In this document: positions 1-7,842 of the stretch, in pieces
How positions within the stretch are numbered: position 1 is the first letter of the stretch
Layout of the letters: the number at the start of each line of letters is the position of its first letter
NCBI GenBank assembly: GCA_900549865.1
Contig: URPU01000071.1
Span: forward strand, 1-12,248
Reading direction: 5' to 3'
DNA from: an uncultured Eubacteriales bacterium
GTDB taxonomy: Bacteria; Bacillota; Clostridia; Oscillospirales; Oscillospiraceae
Length of the DNA stretch: 12,248 bases
Notes under the pieces: generated by a model
Told to the model about the DNA's origin: nothing
The model's database searches: none
Seen by the model: only the letters and a program-made list of their open reading frames with translations
Made by a program: the position numbers and the translations under genes

Positions 1-18
1 GAACGCAGCGAAGCTTTC

Positions 19-47
19 TCGAAAAAGTGGCAAGGCCACTTTTTCGA
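19..47. repeat. Perfect 13-bp inverted repeat (hairpin)
   Basis: The arms at 19-31 and 35-47 are perfectly complementary around a three-base loop (AAG). The arms carry an A5 run and a T5 run, so the structure looks the same on either strand. It lies just beside a second GC-rich hairpin and downstream of the minus-strand permease fragment. No T-run follows outside the stem, so it is not a textbook terminator. Its A/T-run-plus-GTGGC design resembles short dispersed palindromes of Clostridia genomes, but that is a recollection and I see no second copy in this window. Confidence 0.6.
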
Positions 48-58
48 CAGTCTCGCTT

Positions 59-91
59 CCGGGCGCGGCATCTGCCGCGCCCGGAATTTTT
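59..91. terminator. GC-rich hairpin followed by T-run
   Basis: A 12-bp perfect stem (59-70 with 73-84) closes on a two-base loop and is followed on the plus strand by AATTTTT. On the plus strand this is a good intrinsic terminator for a gene ending before the window. On the minus strand it sits 18 bases past the stop codon of the permease fragment but lacks a T-run on that side, so it would end that transcript only weakly. Confidence 0.65.
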
Positions 92-101
92 CACGCAGTA
101 T

Positions 102-1079
102 TTATAATTCGTTTATCGCCGCCGTGACCGGCATATTGCGGATGCGCCTTGCCGGGGCGATGGACGCCGCGGCCGCCGCAAGCGAAACAAAAAGTACTAT
201 CATCACAAGCGGCCTCAGCGGGAAGCACCACACGGCATAGGGGAAGCGCCCGTCAATGAGCACGTTGTATATCAGCCTGCTCAGCGGCAGACCGATGGCG
301 CAGCCAGCGGCGCACCCAAGCGCGGCGTATGTCGCGGCCTCCGCGGCTATCATTTTCGTCACCTGCCGCCCATCCATGCCCACGGCCCGCATCGCGCCGT
401 ATTGCTTCATCTTTGCCCATATGCTCATGGAAATGCTGTTGACGATGTTCAGCACCGTTACCAGCGCGATTATCGTCAGAAACGCATAGACGCAGAACAC
501 AAAGGCCATGTAGGTTCCGGATGTGCGCGCCTCGCGCATATCCCGGAAGCTGAAACTCTCGCCCGCGGCGGCCTGAATGGCCCGGACATCCGCGTTTGTT
601 GCGCCGCCCGTCGTCTGCACCATCACAAGGGCGTAATCCTCTTCCCCCGTCAGGCGGACAAAGGTCTCGCCGGAAGATATCAGCGTAAGCTTCCCGTGCG
701 TCAGGCCGTCCTCGCTGAACGGGTCGTTTTTCAGAAGGCCCGCTATCGTAAGCGTTTCGCCATTGATATGGACCGTGTCGCCTATCCTCCATGCGCTGTC
801 CGCGTCGGACGCTGCCAGCACGAAGCCGCTGTTACCATAGACCTTTTTCAGGTCGCTGCCCCTTTTCAGCACGCCGTCCTTTTTCAGACATTGCAGGTCA
901 AAATCGTCATAGGATATCAGATCGGCGGTTCCGGAAAGGCTTGCGTCTGTGTTGAGAGAAGCCGGAATATCAAAGACGCTCCGCCGCCCGCCAGAAGCGG
1001 AATGAGCACCGGCCACGGCGTAAGCCTCCGGCAGTACAGCCATGCCCAGCCCGCCGTGAGCAGCATCGCAAGCGCCCAT
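102..1079 (-). pseudogene. FtsX/MacB-type ABC permease, C-terminal fragment
   Basis: The product is the last ~290 residues of an ABC-transporter permease of the FtsX type found beside OmpR-type two-component systems in Firmicutes. Residues ~36-190 look like part of the extracellular domain, with a YDDFDL stretch and a GDTVHINGETLTIAGLLKNDPF stretch. A membrane segment follows at ~190-218, then the intracellular MKQYGAMRAVGMDG segment. Two more membrane segments follow (~247-270 and ~288-308), and the protein ends in the typical APARRIRN...INEL tail. The first membrane segment and the start of the extracellular domain are missing. The first ~35 residues of the open frame do not look like permease: they are the neighbouring kinase read in another frame, so homology begins near 974. 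I see no ATPase gene in the window. A working permease is unlikely. The family is clear, the exact break is not. Confidence 0.8.
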
Positions 1080-1135
1080 ATCAGCGCCAGCGCGGTGAAA
1101 AGCCGCCGTATTTCCCTGTTTGCAAGTATCCTCAT
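917..1135 (-). pseudogene. Sensor histidine kinase, N-terminal fragment
   Basis: The frame begins at an ATG six bases after an AGGT-type ribosome site and 7 bases past the response-regulator stop. A GTG two codons upstream is also possible. It encodes MRILANREIRRLF, a long hydrophobic segment (IWALAMLLTAGWAWLY), a CRRLTPWP turn and a second hydrophobic segment (VLIPLLAGGGASLIF), then hits a stop. The pattern of two membrane helices directly after an OmpR-type regulator matches small-loop sensor kinases of Firmicutes. No HAMP, H-box, N-box or G-box follows, so more than 250 residues are missing. The homology seems to stop within ~930-975, where the sequence becomes the permease in another frame. 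This is a non-functional remnant if the assembly is right. Confidence 0.7.
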
Positions 1136-1142
1136 GCGCACC

Positions 1143-1829
1143 TCAGCTCATCACGTTCCATTTATAGCCCATCCCGCGCACGGTCAGCAGCATCTGCGGC
1201 CCGCCCGGCTCGTCCTCTATCTTCATGCGCAGCCGCCGAATGTATACCGTCAGCGTGCTGCTGTCGATGTAATTGCCCTCGCAGTCCCACAGCTTGTCCA
1301 GTATCTGCCCCTTTGTCAGCACCGTGTTCGCATTTCGCATGAAAAGGCACAGAAGCTTATACTCCGCGGACGTCAGCTCCAGCGGCTCTCCGTTTTTGTA
1401 AGCCTGCCCCTGCAATAAAAGCACCCTTATGCCGTTTGATGCAAGCTCGGTCTCCGCGGCGCTGAAAGCGCCCGCCCGGCGCAGCAGGGCGTTCACGCGC
1501 GACATCAGCACGCCCAGCTTGAACGGCTTTGTGATGTAATCGTCGCCGCCGATGTCCAGCCCCATAATGATGCTCGTCTCCTCGTCAGACGCCGTCAGGA
1601 ATATTACCGGCACCCTTGACGTGCATCGCACTCTCTTGCAGAAGTCAAAGCCGGAGCCGTCCGGCAGCGATACGTCCAGCACCAGCAGGTCGTATTTTCC
1701 ACCTGCCCAAAGCGCATCCGCCTCCGCTATCGTCCTTGCGGCGTCAAGCGTGAACCCCTCCCTGCGAAAGGCGAAGCTCAACCCGTTCGCAAGGCTCAGA
1801 TCATCCTCAAGAAGCAGTATTTTGCTCAT
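1143..1829 (-). CDS. OmpR/PhoB-family response regulator
   Basis: This is a DNA-binding response regulator of 228 residues, the usual length. The receiver domain (1-~115) shows the acidic pocket E8-D9-D10, phospho-acceptor D52 in LLVLDVSLPDG, the switch T79 and the conserved K101 of TKPF. The C-terminal winged helix (~130-228) carries LTSAEYKLL, the VLTKGQILDKLW stretch, TVYIRRLRMKIE and the final TVRGMGYKW. I chose the ATG at 1829, giving MSKILLLEDD, because AAAGGAG lies 8 bases before it. An upstream in-frame ATG would fall inside the -10 box at 1861-1866. It should receive phosphate from the kinase next to it, but that gene is cut to its membrane anchor, so this regulator is an orphan here. 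It normally controls the adjacent ABC transporter, often in antimicrobial-peptide or envelope-stress responses; that role is inferred. Confidence 0.94.
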   Translation of the reverse strand: MSKILLLEDDLSLANGLSFAFRREGFTLDAARTIAEADALWAGGKYDLLVLDVSLPDGSGFDFCKRVRCTSRVPVIFLTASDEETSIIMGLDIGGDDYITKPFKLGVLMSRVNALLRRAGAFSAAETELASNGIRVLLLQGQAYKNGEPLELTSAEYKLLCLFMRNANTVLTKGQILDKLWDCEGNYIDSSTLTVYIRRLRMKIEDEPGGPQMLLTVRGMGYKWNVMS

Positions 1830-1860
1830 GTCCTCGCTCCTTTTTTCGTTTCTGTCCTGC

Positions 1861-1889
1861 ATTATAAATCAAAAACATATGTTACGCAA
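1861..1889 (-). promoter_or_regulatory. Sigma-A-type promoter of the response regulator
   Basis: Read on the minus strand, TTGCGT (1884-1889) is separated by exactly 17 bases from a perfect TATAAT (1861-1866). The expected transcript start, near 1854, leaves a leader of ~25 bases before the ATG at 1829. It is divergent from the methyltransferase promoter, with ~75 bases between the two promoters where a regulator could act on both. Confidence 0.75.
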
Positions 1890-1965
1890 TGAAAATCGTT
1901 GCCCGGCCCTGAATGCCGCGCGGCCGCGGTGCGCGTATTTTCTTCAAGTTAGTGTGAAATGACTG

Positions 1966-1994
1966 TTTCCACGGCGCAGGAAATATGTTAAAAT
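1966..1994 (+). promoter_or_regulatory. Extended -10 promoter of the methyltransferase gene
   Basis: TTTCCA (1966-1971) lies 17 bases before TAAAAT (1989-1994), and a TG at 1986-1987 gives an extended -10. The predicted start falls close to 2001, so the leader would be only ~20 bases, consistent with translation from 2022 rather than from the ATG at 2007. Confidence 0.65.
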
Positions 1995-2021
1995 AGCAGA
2001 AAAAAGATGGGGATGATGCCA

Positions 2022-3230
<1,209 letters not shown>

Positions 3231-3242
<12 letters not shown>

Positions 3243-3260
3243 AATCAAATAGTCTGAAAG
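3231..3260 (+). repeat. 15-bp direct tandem duplication at the end of rlmI
   Basis: CAAATAGTCT occurs at 3231-3240 and again at 3246-3255, giving two 15-bp units (the rest is AAAAT, then GAAAG). The first copy encodes the last residues and stop of the methyltransferase; the second lies in the spacer before the next gene. No terminator is visible in this 49-base spacer, so the next operon may be co-transcribed with rlmI. Confidence 0.7.
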
Positions 3261-3291
3261 AAAAGAGAAAAGAATCGAAGGAGTGAACAGC

Positions 3292-4029
3292 ATGGCATTC
3301 AATGTCAACAGCCCCGTGCTATTCGTCGTCGCCGGCGTGATAATCGCCGCAGTGCTTGCCCAGTCCGTGTACTTCCTTGTGAAGGCGTGGCGGCGCGGCC
3401 TCGCCATCGGCATGGCGGCGGATAAGCTCAAAAGGATCGCGCGCACCGCGGCGGTGTTCACCATCGCCCCGGCCGTCGCCATCGTCATCAGCGTCATCAC
3501 GCTTGCAAAGGACCTCGGCGTGCCCCTGCCGTGGCTGCGTCTGAGCGTTGTCGGCAGTCTCTCTTATGAGACCATCGCCGCCTCCAATGCGGAAAGCGCC
3601 ATGGGTCTTGTGTTCGGGCAGGTCTCGGCGCTCACGGCGCAGCAGTACGTCACCATTGCCTGGGTCATGACCATCAGCATCATGGTCGGCATATGGCTCG
3701 TGCCGCTGGTGGGCAAGAAGCTGCAGACCGGCATGATAAACATGGAAAACCGCGATAAAAAGTGGGGCGATATCTTTTCCGCCTCAATGTTCATCGGTAT
3801 GATCTCCGCCTTCCTAGGCTATGTTTTCTGTGATTTTGCCACCGTGTTCTCCGGTAAACTCTCCGGCCTCATCCCGCCGCTCGTGATGCTCGTGTCCGCG
3901 CTGGTGATGTGCCTTGCCGGGCTTATCGTCAAAAAATACAAGTGGCGCTGGGTCGGCGATTACGCCCTGCCCATAAGCCTTATCGCGGGCATGGCCAGCG
4001 CCATTCCCATAACCGCGTGGCTTTCGTGA
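3292..4029 (+). CDS. DUF5058 family membrane protein
   Basis: This is an integral membrane protein of 245 residues that I recognise as DUF5058, a family without an established function. Hydrophobic segments lie at ~8-31, ~53-72, ~121-141, ~163-182, ~192-212 and ~224-243, so about six membrane spans. The conserved-looking stretch PWLRLSVVGSLSYETIAASNAESAMG (~80-105) is between spans and may form a re-entrant or substrate site. The start is the ATG at 3292, eight bases after AAGGAG; a GTG at 3283 overlaps that ribosome site and is unlikely. The next gene starts 17 bases after its stop and is also a membrane protein; an M20 peptidase follows. The likely picture is a two-subunit transporter feeding or draining the peptidase, but this is inference and the substrate is unknown. 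Confidence 0.83.
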   Translation: MAFNVNSPVLFVVAGVIIAAVLAQSVYFLVKAWRRGLAIGMAADKLKRIARTAAVFTIAPAVAIVISVITLAKDLGVPLPWLRLSVVGSLSYETIAASNAESAMGLVFGQVSALTAQQYVTIAWVMTISIMVGIWLVPLVGKKLQTGMINMENRDKKWGDIFSASMFIGMISAFLGYVFCDFATVFSGKLSGLIPPLVMLVSALVMCLAGLIVKKYKWRWVGDYALPISLIAGMASAIPITAWLS

Positions 4030-4046
4030 GGGGAGGGGGAGCTTAA

Positions 4047-4715
4047 ATGAAAAAAGAAATGACTTATCTCGATTCCGTCCACAGAGACGGGCGCATCTGG
4101 AATATCTCCGTCATGATCGCGCTTTTCATGTACCCCATACTTGTCGGCGTCCTCTTCGGCGTGCTTCCGGACTGGCACGGGCTTCTCATGGGCCTTGTCG
4201 CCACCGCACCAATGTACTGGGCCGTCGCCGTGGTGGAGACCTTCACCTATGTTCCCATGCTCGGCGCCGGCGGCTCATACCTCAGCTTTGTCACGGGCAA
4301 TATCTCCAACCTCAAGCTTCCCGTCGCGCTCAATGCGCTTGAGCAGGCCGGCGCGAACATCCGCACCGAGGAAGGGGAGATCGTCTCCACCATCGCCATC
4401 GCCGTTTCCAGCATCGTCACCACTGTCATCATCATCCTCGGCGTCATCCTCATCACGCCGCTCACGCCCATCCTTGACGCGCCCGTGCTCGCCCCGGCCT
4501 TCGCGCAGATACTGCCCGCGCTCTTCGGCGGCCTCGGCGTTGTGTTCGTGTCGAAGAACTGGAAGATAGCCGTCGCGCCGGTCATTCTCATGCTGGCGCT
4601 GTTCATCTTCGTTCCCGCGCTCAACGCGTCCACGGTCGGCATCATGGTGCCCGTCGGCGTGCTGTTCACCATCGGCGTTTCCCGCATTCTCTATAAAAAG
4701 CATGTTCTGGATTAA
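4047..4715 (+). CDS. Multi-spanning membrane protein, partner of DUF5058
   Basis: The product has 222 residues with a short charged N-terminus and about six hydrophobic segments: ~19-40, ~45-68, ~115-136, ~147-167, ~173-192 and ~196-214. A notable GAGGSYLSFVTGNISNLKLP stretch lies at ~73-92, the kind of Gly-rich, Asn-containing motif that often lines a transport path. AGGGGGAG precedes the ATG by ~5 bases. I cannot assign a named family with certainty. Members beside DUF5058 genes are sometimes labelled as a small-conductance mechanosensitive channel in automatic annotation, but nothing here resembles the MscS beta-domain. Its position between DUF5058 and the M20 peptidase, with 12 bases to the latter, suggests that the two membrane proteins form one complex. 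Function unknown. Confidence 0.75.
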   Translation: MKKEMTYLDSVHRDGRIWNISVMIALFMYPILVGVLFGVLPDWHGLLMGLVATAPMYWAVAVVETFTYVPMLGAGGSYLSFVTGNISNLKLPVALNALEQAGANIRTEEGEIVSTIAIAVSSIVTTVIIILGVILITPLTPILDAPVLAPAFAQILPALFGGLGVVFVSKNWKIAVAPVILMLALFIFVPALNASTVGIMVPVGVLFTIGVSRILYKKHVLD

Positions 4716-4727
4716 GGAGGAATAAAT

Positions 4728-6161
4728 ATGTTCGGTTGGATCATTCTTGCCATTGTCGTTGTTTTCCTCGCGGTCATTCTCATCCGCGCGGCGCTCTTCA
4801 CGCCGAAGGACGCCGGACAGACGGAGTTTGAGCCTGTCGATTTCGACCGAGACGCCGCTGTCGCCTCGCTTGCCGAGCTTATCAAGTGCCGCACCGTCTC
4901 TTATAACGATTCCTCGCTTGAGGACGACGCGGAGTTTGAAAAGCTCATTTCCAAGCTTCCCGTGCTCTTCCCCAACGTTGTAAAGACCTGCCCCATGCAG
5001 CGCATGGACGGCAGGGCGCTGCTGTTCCGCTGGAAGGGCAAGGGCGATGGCGCCCCCGCGGTGCTCATGGCGCATTATGACGTCGTTCCCGTTGAGGAGG
5101 AGAACTGGACGCATCCCGCCTTTGACGCGGAGATAACCGACGGCATCATGTGGGGCCGCGGCACACTCGACACAAAGGTCACGTTCAACGGCATCCTCTC
5201 CGCGGCAGAGAACCTTATAAAGCAGGGCTTTGTTCCCGAAAACGACATATACTTTGCCTTCTCCGGCGGGGAAGAGGTCAACGGCCCCGGCGCGAAGAAT
5301 ATCGTCAAATATTTCAAAGAGCACGGCGTCACGCCCGAAATGGTCGTTGACGAGGGCGGCGCTGTCGTCGATAATGTGTTCCCCGGCGTGACGCAGCCCT
5401 GCGGCCTCATCGGCATCGCGGAAAAGGGTATGCTCAATCTTGAATACTCCCTCGCCTCAAGCGGCGGGCACGCCTCCGCTCCCGCGCCGCACACGCCCGT
5501 CGGCCGCCTTTCCGCGGCCTGCACCAAGGTCGAGGCGCACCCCTTCAAAATGCACTTCACCAAGCCCGCGCTTGAAATGTTCGACACCCTCGGCCGCCAT
5601 TCCAGCTTCGTTTACCGCGTCATATTTGCAAATCTCTGGTGCTTCGGCGGCATTCTGGACGCGATGTGCAAAAAGAGCGGCGGCGAGCTCAACGCTCTTC
5701 TGCGCACGACCGTCGCCTTCACCCAGATGAGCGGCAGCAAGGCGCCGAACGTCATCCCGCCCTCCGTGTCCATGGTCTCCAATATCCGCCTCAATCCCGA
5801 GGACTCCGTCAGCTCTGCGGTCGAGTATATCCGCACCGTCATAAACGACCCCGACGTGAAGCTCACCGTCGGCGATCATATGGAGCCTAGTCCTATCTCC
5901 CGCACGGACTGCGCCGGGTGGACGCACGTTGTCAACGCCGTTGCCGGCACGTGGAAGGGCTGCATCGTCGCGCCGTATCTCATGGTGCAGTGCTCCGACA
6001 GCCGCCACTACGGCGAGATAAGCGACAGGGTCTACCGCTTCTCTGCGATGGACCTCACGGCGGAGGAGCGCCGCACCATCCACGGCAATGACGAGCATAT
6101 CCGCCTTGACACCGTCAAGCACGCGGTCGAGTTCTTCATCAGGATAATCAAACAGTGCTGA
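4728..6161 (+). CDS. Membrane-anchored M20 family metallopeptidase (PM20D1/CPS1-like)
   Basis: This is a di-zinc amidohydrolase/carboxypeptidase of the M20 family, 477 residues. One N-terminal hydrophobic helix (~3-24) acts as an anchor or uncleaved signal. All expected active-site residues are visible: metal ligand H116 and D118 in HYDVVP, bridging D148 in GRGTLDTK, catalytic E182 with ligand E183 in SGGEEVNG, D208 in VVDEGG, and the C-terminal ligand H427 in SDSRHY. The lid/dimerisation domain contains SGGHAS at ~245-250. The RGTLD and DEGG spelling and the extra membrane helix resemble yeast carboxypeptidase S and animal PM20D1, which act on peptides or N-acyl amino acids. AGGAGG sits at 4715-4720, directly at the stop of the upstream gene, implying co-translation. 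The substrate is not shown by the sequence. Topology decides whether it works outside or inside the cell and is not certain. Confidence 0.92.
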   Translation: MFGWIILAIVVVFLAVILIRAALFTPKDAGQTEFEPVDFDRDAAVASLAELIKCRTVSYNDSSLEDDAEFEKLISKLPVLFPNVVKTCPMQRMDGRALLFRWKGKGDGAPAVLMAHYDVVPVEEENWTHPAFDAEITDGIMWGRGTLDTKVTFNGILSAAENLIKQGFVPENDIYFAFSGGEEVNGPGAKNIVKYFKEHGVTPEMVVDEGGAVVDNVFPGVTQPCGLIGIAEKGMLNLEYSLASSGGHASAPAPHTPVGRLSAACTKVEAHPFKMHFTKPALEMFDTLGRHSSFVYRVIFANLWCFGGILDAMCKKSGGELNALLRTTVAFTQMSGSKAPNVIPPSVSMVSNIRLNPEDSVSSAVEYIRTVINDPDVKLTVGDHMEPSPISRTDCAGWTHVVNAVAGTWKGCIVAPYLMVQCSDSRHYGEISDRVYRFSAMDLTAEERRTIHGNDEHIRLDTVKHAVEFFIRIIKQC

Positions 6162-6180
6162 TATGACGTGATGTCGATTT

Positions 6181-6208
6181 CCGGGGCCGCGGATGCGGCT
6201 CCGGTTTT
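6181..6208 (+). terminator. Intrinsic terminator of the DUF5058-M20 operon
   Basis: A 10-bp stem (6181-6190 with 6195-6204, one G-U pair) closes on a four-base loop and is followed by TTTT. It lies ~20 bases after the peptidase stop and separates it from the promoter of ddl. Confidence 0.75.
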
Positions 6209-6219
6209 ACAATAAATCC

Positions 6220-6248
6220 TTGTGCTTTGCCCCAGAACGTGGTATTCT
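6220..6248 (+). promoter_or_regulatory. Sigma-A-type promoter of ddl
   Basis: TTGTGC (6220-6225) and TATTCT (6243-6248) are spaced by 17 bases, directly after the preceding terminator. The leader to the ATG at 6282 would be ~28 bases and contains AAAGGAA at 6266-6272. Confidence 0.65.
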
Positions 6249-6281
6249 GTATCTGTTTTTCATTGAAAGGAAGTATGTTCT

Positions 6282-7349
6282 ATGAAAATAGTTGTTCTCG
6301 GCGGCGGCATCAGCTCAGAAAGGCACGTCGCCCTTGTGACGGGCACCTCGGTGTGCCGCGCGCTCAGAAGCCTCGGCCATAAGGCCATATTCGTGGATAT
6401 GTTCATGGGGCTTGAGGATTACGACGGTGCGCTGGAGGACGCGTTCGATGTGCCGGATGGGTTCTGCGGCGATGTCGCCGTTGAAAAGACAGCGCCGGAT
6501 ATCGCGGCCGTCAAGGCGTCGCGCCGCATGAAGAGTCCGAGCCGCCTTGGAAAGAACGTGCTTGAGATATGCCAGCTTGCCGACTGCGTATTCCTCGGCC
6601 TGCACGGCGCGGACGGGGAGGACGGCAAGATACAGGCCGCGCTCGACCTCCTCGGCGTGCCCTATACGGGGTCGAGTACACTCGGCAGCGCGATGGCGAT
6701 GGATAAGGCCGTGGCGAAGCGCATCATGGAAAGCGCCGGTGTGCTCACGCCGAAATGGCGGGAGATCACCTATACCGCGGCGGATATCCCCGCTTTGTGT
6801 GAGGAGCTTCCTCTGCCCTGCGTTATAAAGGCCGTCAACGGCGGCTCGTCCATCGGCGTCGTCATGCCCGAAACGCGCGCCGAGCTTGAAGCCGGTCTGC
6901 GCGAGGTGCTCAAATACAGCAGCCGCGCCGTTGTGGAGGAGAAGATACGCGGCCGCGAAATGACCGTTCCCATTCTTGATGACGCTTATCTCAGCGCTAT
7001 TGAGATCGTGCCCCCTGCCGGCGGCGACTTTGACTATGTCGCAAAATATCAGAGCGGCAGCGAGGGTGCGCAGGAGATCTGCCCCGCGCGCATCACACCG
7101 GATGAGCAGAAGCTCATGGGCGAGGCCGCGCTGCGCTTCCACCGCGCGCTGGGCCTCTCCGTGTATTCGCGCACGGACTTCATCCTTGACGCCGAGGGGC
7201 GCGCGTGGTGCCTTGAGGTCAATACTCTGCCCGGAATGACGCCGAACAGCCTCATTCCCCGCGCGGCAAAAGTCGCCGGGATAGAGTACGCGCAGCTCTG
7301 TGAAAAGATAGTTGAGCTTTCGCTCAAAGCGCGTGCGGAGGGGCGCTGA
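6282..7349 (+). CDS. ddl: D-alanine--D-alanine ligase
   Basis: This cytoplasmic ATP-grasp ligase makes D-Ala-D-Ala for peptidoglycan precursors; 355 residues, normal for the family. Visible: the N-terminal GGISSERHV with E13 (equivalent to E15 of E. coli DdlB), GLHGADGEDGKIQ (~106-118), GVPYTGSSTLGSAMAMDK (~125-142), the ATP-binding VIKAVNGGSSIGV (~181-193), the omega-loop AKY (254-256), RTDF with magnesium ligand D299, and LEVNTLPGMTPNSLIP with E312 and N314. The omega-loop Tyr after Lys is the residue typical of D-Ala-D-Ala specificity, so this is a housekeeping ligase and not a VanA-type D-Ala-D-Lac enzyme. It has its own promoter and an AAAGGAA ribosome site nine bases before ATG. A weak GC hairpin near its stop (7342-7357) is the only terminator-like element after it. 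Confidence 0.95.
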   Translation: MKIVVLGGGISSERHVALVTGTSVCRALRSLGHKAIFVDMFMGLEDYDGALEDAFDVPDGFCGDVAVEKTAPDIAAVKASRRMKSPSRLGKNVLEICQLADCVFLGLHGADGEDGKIQAALDLLGVPYTGSSTLGSAMAMDKAVAKRIMESAGVLTPKWREITYTAADIPALCEELPLPCVIKAVNGGSSIGVVMPETRAELEAGLREVLKYSSRAVVEEKIRGREMTVPILDDAYLSAIEIVPPAGGDFDYVAKYQSGSEGAQEICPARITPDEQKLMGEAALRFHRALGLSVYSRTDFILDAEGRAWCLEVNTLPGMTPNSLIPRAAKVAGIEYAQLCEKIVELSLKARAEGR

Positions 7350-7436
7350 ACTGCGCCATAATTAACAATTTTGTGATGTTTTGAAGAAGCATTGTGATAG
7401 ACTAACGTATTAGAAATTATTAATTAAGGTGAGTTA

Positions 7437-7841
7437 ATGAGAGAACGTTTTGCAAGGTTTATGGCCGGCAGAAACGGCAATGACCAGCTTAATATATTCC
7501 TGCTTATCGTGGATCTGATACTGATGCTTCTTTCCAGCATCTTTTCCAAAAGCATTGGCGGGGTGCTGTATCCGATAGTCATTGCGCTTCTGGTTTATGT
7601 CTATTTCCGCATGTTCTCGCGCAACGTTTATAAGCGCCGCGAGGAGAACGGGAAATACATGCGCCTCAAGTACAAGGCCGCGGCGGAGCTTCGGCTGTTC
7701 AAGGAACGCTGGATACAGCGCAAGTACTATAAGTTCTTCACCTGTCCTTCCTGCCGGGCGAGTCTGCGCGTGCCGCGCCACCGCGGAAAGATAAAGATAG
7801 TCTGCCGCAAGTGCGGCACGTCCTTCTTCGGCAAAACCTGA
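7437..7841 (+). CDS. Small membrane protein with C-terminal zinc ribbon
   Basis: The protein has 134 residues of unknown function. Two hydrophobic segments (~19-37 and ~41-59) form a helical hairpin in the membrane. A basic stretch (~60-100) follows, then a cytoplasmic zinc ribbon with C103-x2-C106 and C123-x2-C126 (CPSC ... CRKC). The ATG follows AAGGTGAG by about four bases. The 87-base upstream spacer is unusually AT-rich (7360-7436) and probably holds the operon promoter, but I could not pick convincing -35/-10 boxes. Its stop is one base from the ATG of the DUF5685 gene, so the two are almost surely translated together. The family recurs beside DUF5685 and J-domain genes in Clostridia as I recall it. 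The zinc ribbon could bind protein or nucleic acid; this is not established. Confidence 0.85.
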   Translation: MRERFARFMAGRNGNDQLNIFLLIVDLILMLLSSIFSKSIGGVLYPIVIALLVYVYFRMFSRNVYKRREENGKYMRLKYKAAAELRLFKERWIQRKYYKFFTCPSCRASLRVPRHRGKIKIVCRKCGTSFFGKT

Positions 7842-7842
7842 T

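Noticed and set aside
402..1418. 338-codon plus-strand frame opposite the permease, kinase and regulator
   Set aside because: It is a shadow of three minus-strand genes. The protein shows no domain or hydrophobic pattern, and no ribosome site precedes it.
4275..5324. 349-codon minus-strand frame across the membrane protein and the M20 gene
   Set aside because: It spans two well-supported plus-strand genes. Its charged low-complexity stretches are the mirror of hydrophobic codons.
7342..7357. Hairpin at the end of ddl as its terminator
   Set aside because: The stem is only about 5 bp and no T-run follows directly, so termination here is unsupported.
7371..7421. Promoter of the zinc-ribbon operon
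   Set aside because: The spacer is AT-rich with several TTGTGA and TATT-like words, but no pair has proper spacing and matches, so I do not list one.
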